Below, piece by piece: positions 14,967 to 17,104 of a stretch of DNA of 17,104 nucleotides. The stretch is from an uncultured Bacilli bacterium. GTDB taxonomy: Bacteria; Bacillota_I; Bacilli_A; RFN20; CAG-826. The notes below the pieces were generated by a model. The model was not told the origin of the DNA, ran no database searches, and saw only the letters and a list, made by a program, of their open reading frames with translations. The stretch's first letter is position 1. Each line of letters begins with the position of its first letter. The stretch lies in assembly GCA_944342125.1 (NCBI GenBank), contig CALVMF010000017.1, positions 1-17,104 of the forward strand, in the 5' to 3' direction. Position numbers and translations under genes: made by a program.

Positions 14967-15846
14967 TCCTTTCCCTTTTCCTGTTTTTGAGCAGCTTGAA
15001 CCATGGTGCTGGCAAATAACTTTAATTTTTTTGCTCTTTCTCTTCTTAGTTTTTCCACTTTGCTTTTATCTTGGAAGAAAAGCAAGAAGCAATAAACGAT
15101 TAGAAAAAATCACGATCTTTACGATTGGAATCCTACTTATATCAACTGAAATTTATAAACAACTTCTATTTGCTTATCATTATAACTTCGACTCATATCA
15201 TTGGGATTTATTTCCTTTTCAACTTTGTTCAATTCCGATGTATACAGCCGTCATCGTCCTATTTATAAAAGATAGTAAGTTTAAAATGGGTCTCTATTCT
15301 TTTATGGCTCTTTTTGGAATGCTTGGAGGACTAGCTGTCACTTTCTATCAAAATAGCGTATTAACTTGGGAAGATTATTCATTAGACTATCAATCTATAA
15401 TTTGGCATTTTGCTCTTGTTGGACTAGGAATATATTCTGCTACTTACTTAAATATTGGCTCTGTATCATTTAAAAAAGATATTAAAACATATGAATATGG
15501 GGCTTTTGTCTTTTTAGCTTGCTTAATTATGGCTGAAATTATCAATCTTTTAATAGTTTTAAACCATGGATATAACGAATACACACAAGGCGGAAATATG
15601 TTCTATATTTCGATGTTTATGTTTAATTTAGACATACCAATTTTAAGCACAGTAACCTCTACTTGTGGATGGTATATCGGTTTTATTGGCTATACATTTG
15701 TTTTATTGCTTGGCGGATTCGTTATTTTAAATTTTTATCGCCTCATCAATTTCTTAAGCAAAAAGCACTTCTATAAAGAAAAAATATGGTCAGCATTAGA
15801 TAAAGCCGCCCATATCACTGAAAAAGAAGAAGATAAAGAAAACTAA
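14938..15846 (+). CDS. YwaF/TIGR02206-like integral membrane protein
   Basis: A 302-residue membrane protein resembling the YwaF (TIGR02206, TMEM164-like) family. The key segments are WDLFPFQLCSIPMYTA near 98-113, where the family has a conserved P-x-x-L-C-x-I pattern, and a buried histidine in IIWHFALVGLGIY near 155-167. Seven or so hydrophobic helices are visible and the C-terminal tail is charged (KAAHITEKEEDKEN). Animal TMEM164 is reported to be an acyltransferase; the bacterial function is not known to me, and I do not infer activity. The ATG has AAAGGAT 8 nt upstream, inside the preceding gene. Its last four bases overlap, on opposite strands, the stop of the lipoprotein gene. Confidence 0.7.
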   Translation: MLHEMLIKYNPFPFPVFEQLEPWCWQITLIFLLFLFLVFPLCFYLGRKARSNKRLEKITIFTIGILLISTEIYKQLLFAYHYNFDSYHWDLFPFQLCSIPMYTAVIVLFIKDSKFKMGLYSFMALFGMLGGLAVTFYQNSVLTWEDYSLDYQSIIWHFALVGLGIYSATYLNIGSVSFKKDIKTYEYGAFVFLACLIMAEIINLLIVLNHGYNEYTQGGNMFYISMFMFNLDIPILSTVTSTCGWYIGFIGYTFVLLLGGFVILNFYRLINFLSKKHFYKEKIWSALDKAAHITEKEEDKEN

Positions 15847-16355
15847 AGATAATTTAAATAATTTGCTACATCTTGAGTCCCAATCTCAAGATTAATCAAT
15901 GCACCTTCATTTATATGATATAAACTTGGAGCACCAATAAAATAAGTATCGCTTAACCTAGTTGGTTTAGTTCTAATCATCTCATTTTTAAGCACTTCAC
16001 TATCGTAGTTATTTGGTTTTTGTTTAAATAGTTTGCGATTTTCTTCGCCCTTAGGATTTGTTCCGTTTTCGATATTAAAAAGATAGAGTTTTATCTCTTT
16101 TGTTCCGTTTTTATACTTATCTAAATAATCAAAAATTGCAGTTCTTGTTTCATAGCAATGTGGGCATTCACTAAAATATACTTCAATTAAATATTCTTGT
16201 TTATTTTGATCATAGAAATTATCAAGGCTATCTAAGTAAAATTCTTGATAATCTGAATAATCTCTTGTTTCGTTATCATCAGCTTCATAATGATAAGAAT
16301 TACAAGAAGTAACTAAAGGAAATGTAAGCAAACTTAATAAAATTAATCTTTTCAT
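15843..16355 (-). CDS. Thioredoxin-fold lipoprotein with CPHC motif
   Basis: A 170-residue secreted lipoprotein. The signal peptide MKRLILLSLLTFPLVTSC ends in an LVTSC lipobox, so C18 would be lipidated and anchor it outside the membrane. A thioredoxin-like fold follows: strand YLIEVYFSE, the CPHC redox motif at 64-67 (DsbA-type dipeptide) and the cis-proline loop FIGAPSLYHI with P143. This suggests an extracytoplasmic thiol oxidoreductase, or possibly a bacteriocin-immunity/PedC-like thioredoxin. An acidic linker (residues 24-45) separates lipid anchor and domain. Its ATG overlaps the stop of the YitT gene by 1 nt (TAATG) with no ribosome site of its own, so translation is probably coupled. 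Redox partner not visible in the window. Confidence 0.85.
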   Translation of the reverse strand: MKRLILLSLLTFPLVTSCNSYHYEADDNETRDYSDYQEFYLDSLDNFYDQNKQEYLIEVYFSECPHCYETRTAIFDYLDKYKNGTKEIKLYLFNIENGTNPKGEENRKLFKQKPNNYDSEVLKNEMIRTKPTRLSDTYFIGAPSLYHINEGALINLEIGTQDVANYLNYL

Positions 16356-17104
16356 TATTTAATAGGTTTACGGTAAAATCTTCCGTAAATTTGTTCCATT
16401 GGTATAACGTTAATAAATACTTTAGGATCAACTTTTCTACAAACTTTAACGACTTTTTTAGCTTCTTTTTTTCTAACTGACATATAGATTACATACATTG
16501 GCTTGCCAGTGTATCCACCTTTTGCATCTAAAATAGTACATCCGTGTGGAATATTTGAAAGCACCACATTAGAAAGATTGTAGTCATGAGTCATAATTTG
16601 TAGTTCTACTTTTTTGTTTTGAATGTTAATAGTGTCAACAACCAAAGTAACAAGCACCATGTAAAATAAAGTGAATAAGAAAACGACTAAGGCTGAAGAT
16701 GTAGCAACTTCTCCCATTTCAGCACTTGCAAACGCTGGGTTTAATTTAATTGTTGAAAGAATTGAATACATTGAAACGATAATTATATTAAAAAATGCCG
16801 ACCATTTTCCAATTTGAACGCTCTTTTTTTCGCTAATGTAGTAAGCAATAATATCAGTTCCTCCAGCTGTTGATTCAATTGAATAAGCTAGAGCACTTGC
16901 TATACCAGTACAAAGCCCTCCAAAAAGAACACGGCTAACAATATCAGTTCCAAGAGCATATGTCACTTGATTAATAAAATCAGTAGGTAAGTTATTTGGC
17001 AAAATAATACCGAAAATAGAAGCAAAAGCGACATTAACTAAAGAATAAATCGCAAATCTTTTACCAACTTTAAAGAAGGCAAGCAAGAATAATGGAACAT
17101 TTAT
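16355..17104 (-). CDS. YitT family membrane protein, 5' end outside window
   Basis: Partial gene: the frame is open to the window edge and the N-terminus lies beyond it. The visible 249 codons show the YitT arrangement: membrane helices including LFGGLCTGIASALAYSIESTAGGTDIIAYYIS (the ESTAGGTDI segment is typical), a further helix pair, and then a soluble C-terminal DUF2179 domain with LQIMTHDYNLSNVVLSNIPHGCTILDAKGGYTG and MSVRKKEAKKVVKVCRKVDPKVFINV. Family members are conserved in Firmicutes; no transport substrate is established. A TTG at 17086 is only an internal codon, as sequence upstream (INVPLFLLAFFKVGKRF) continues the family pattern. The downstream lipoprotein gene overlaps its stop by 1 nt. 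Confidence 0.9.
   Translation of the reverse strand: MNVPLFLLAFFKVGKRFAIYSLVNVAFASIFGIILPNNLPTDFINQVTYALGTDIVSRVLFGGLCTGIASALAYSIESTAGGTDIIAYYISEKKSVQIGKWSAFFNIIIVSMYSILSTIKLNPAFASAEMGEVATSSALVVFLFTLFYMVLVTLVVDTINIQNKKVELQIMTHDYNLSNVVLSNIPHGCTILDAKGGYTGKPMYVIYMSVRKKEAKKVVKVCRKVDPKVFINVIPMEQIYGRFYRKPIK

Overview
The window is AT-rich (roughly 30% GC by eye) chromosomal DNA of a low-GC Firmicutes/Bacilli-type organism. Three things point there: a whiA gene, a YitT-family membrane protein with DUF2179, and a single-chain iron-sulfur L-serine dehydratase. TGA is a true stop (it ends jetA and the small XRE gene) and Trp is TGG, so this is not a UGA=Trp Mycoplasma. An uncultured gut Bacilli, Erysipelotrichia or RF39-like lineage would fit, but that is inference.

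Layout. Positions 1-388 hold no gene but contain two repeat sets: a 33-bp-period repeat at the left edge, and a tandem pair of 40-bp units with inverted arms just before the first gene. At 389-1597 (+) is an AAA ATPase with a DUF4143-type C-terminus. Convergent to it, 8291-1791 (-) encodes a complete four-gene Wadjet (JetABCD) anti-plasmid system: kleisin-like JetA, KITE-like JetB, SMC/MukB-like JetC and Toprim nuclease JetD. The genes are tightly packed or overlapping, with good internal ribosome sites. Directly upstream on the same strand is a DUF2871-type membrane gene broken by one in-frame amber codon (8358-8804).

Divergent from that pseudogene is a metal-export operon (8953-11424, +): a SmtB/CzrA-type ArsR repressor with an intact alpha-5 zinc site, a free-standing 71-residue HMA metal-binding protein, and a P1B-2 (Zn/Cd/Pb) ATPase lacking its own HMA domain. 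Its promoter is near consensus and has a perfect 16-bp operator palindrome in the spacer. A second promoter-like pair pointing the other way overlaps the same operator.

At 13853-11466 (-) lies a compact whiA - XRE regulator - L-serine dehydratase operon. Divergent from it, 13947-15846 (+) encodes an unrecognised 8-TM membrane protein and a YwaF/TIGR02206-like membrane protein. The right end (-) has a YitT-family transporter-like gene cut by the window edge and a thioredoxin-fold lipoprotein with a CPHC motif, coupled by a 1-nt stop/start overlap.

The main biological interest is the intact Wadjet operon, its possible transcriptional link through the broken DUF2871 gene to the metal-responsive divergent promoter, and several genes (jetA, whiA, the 8-TM protein) that have -10-like hexamers almost abutting an ATG with no Shine-Dalgarno, which suggests leaderless messages.
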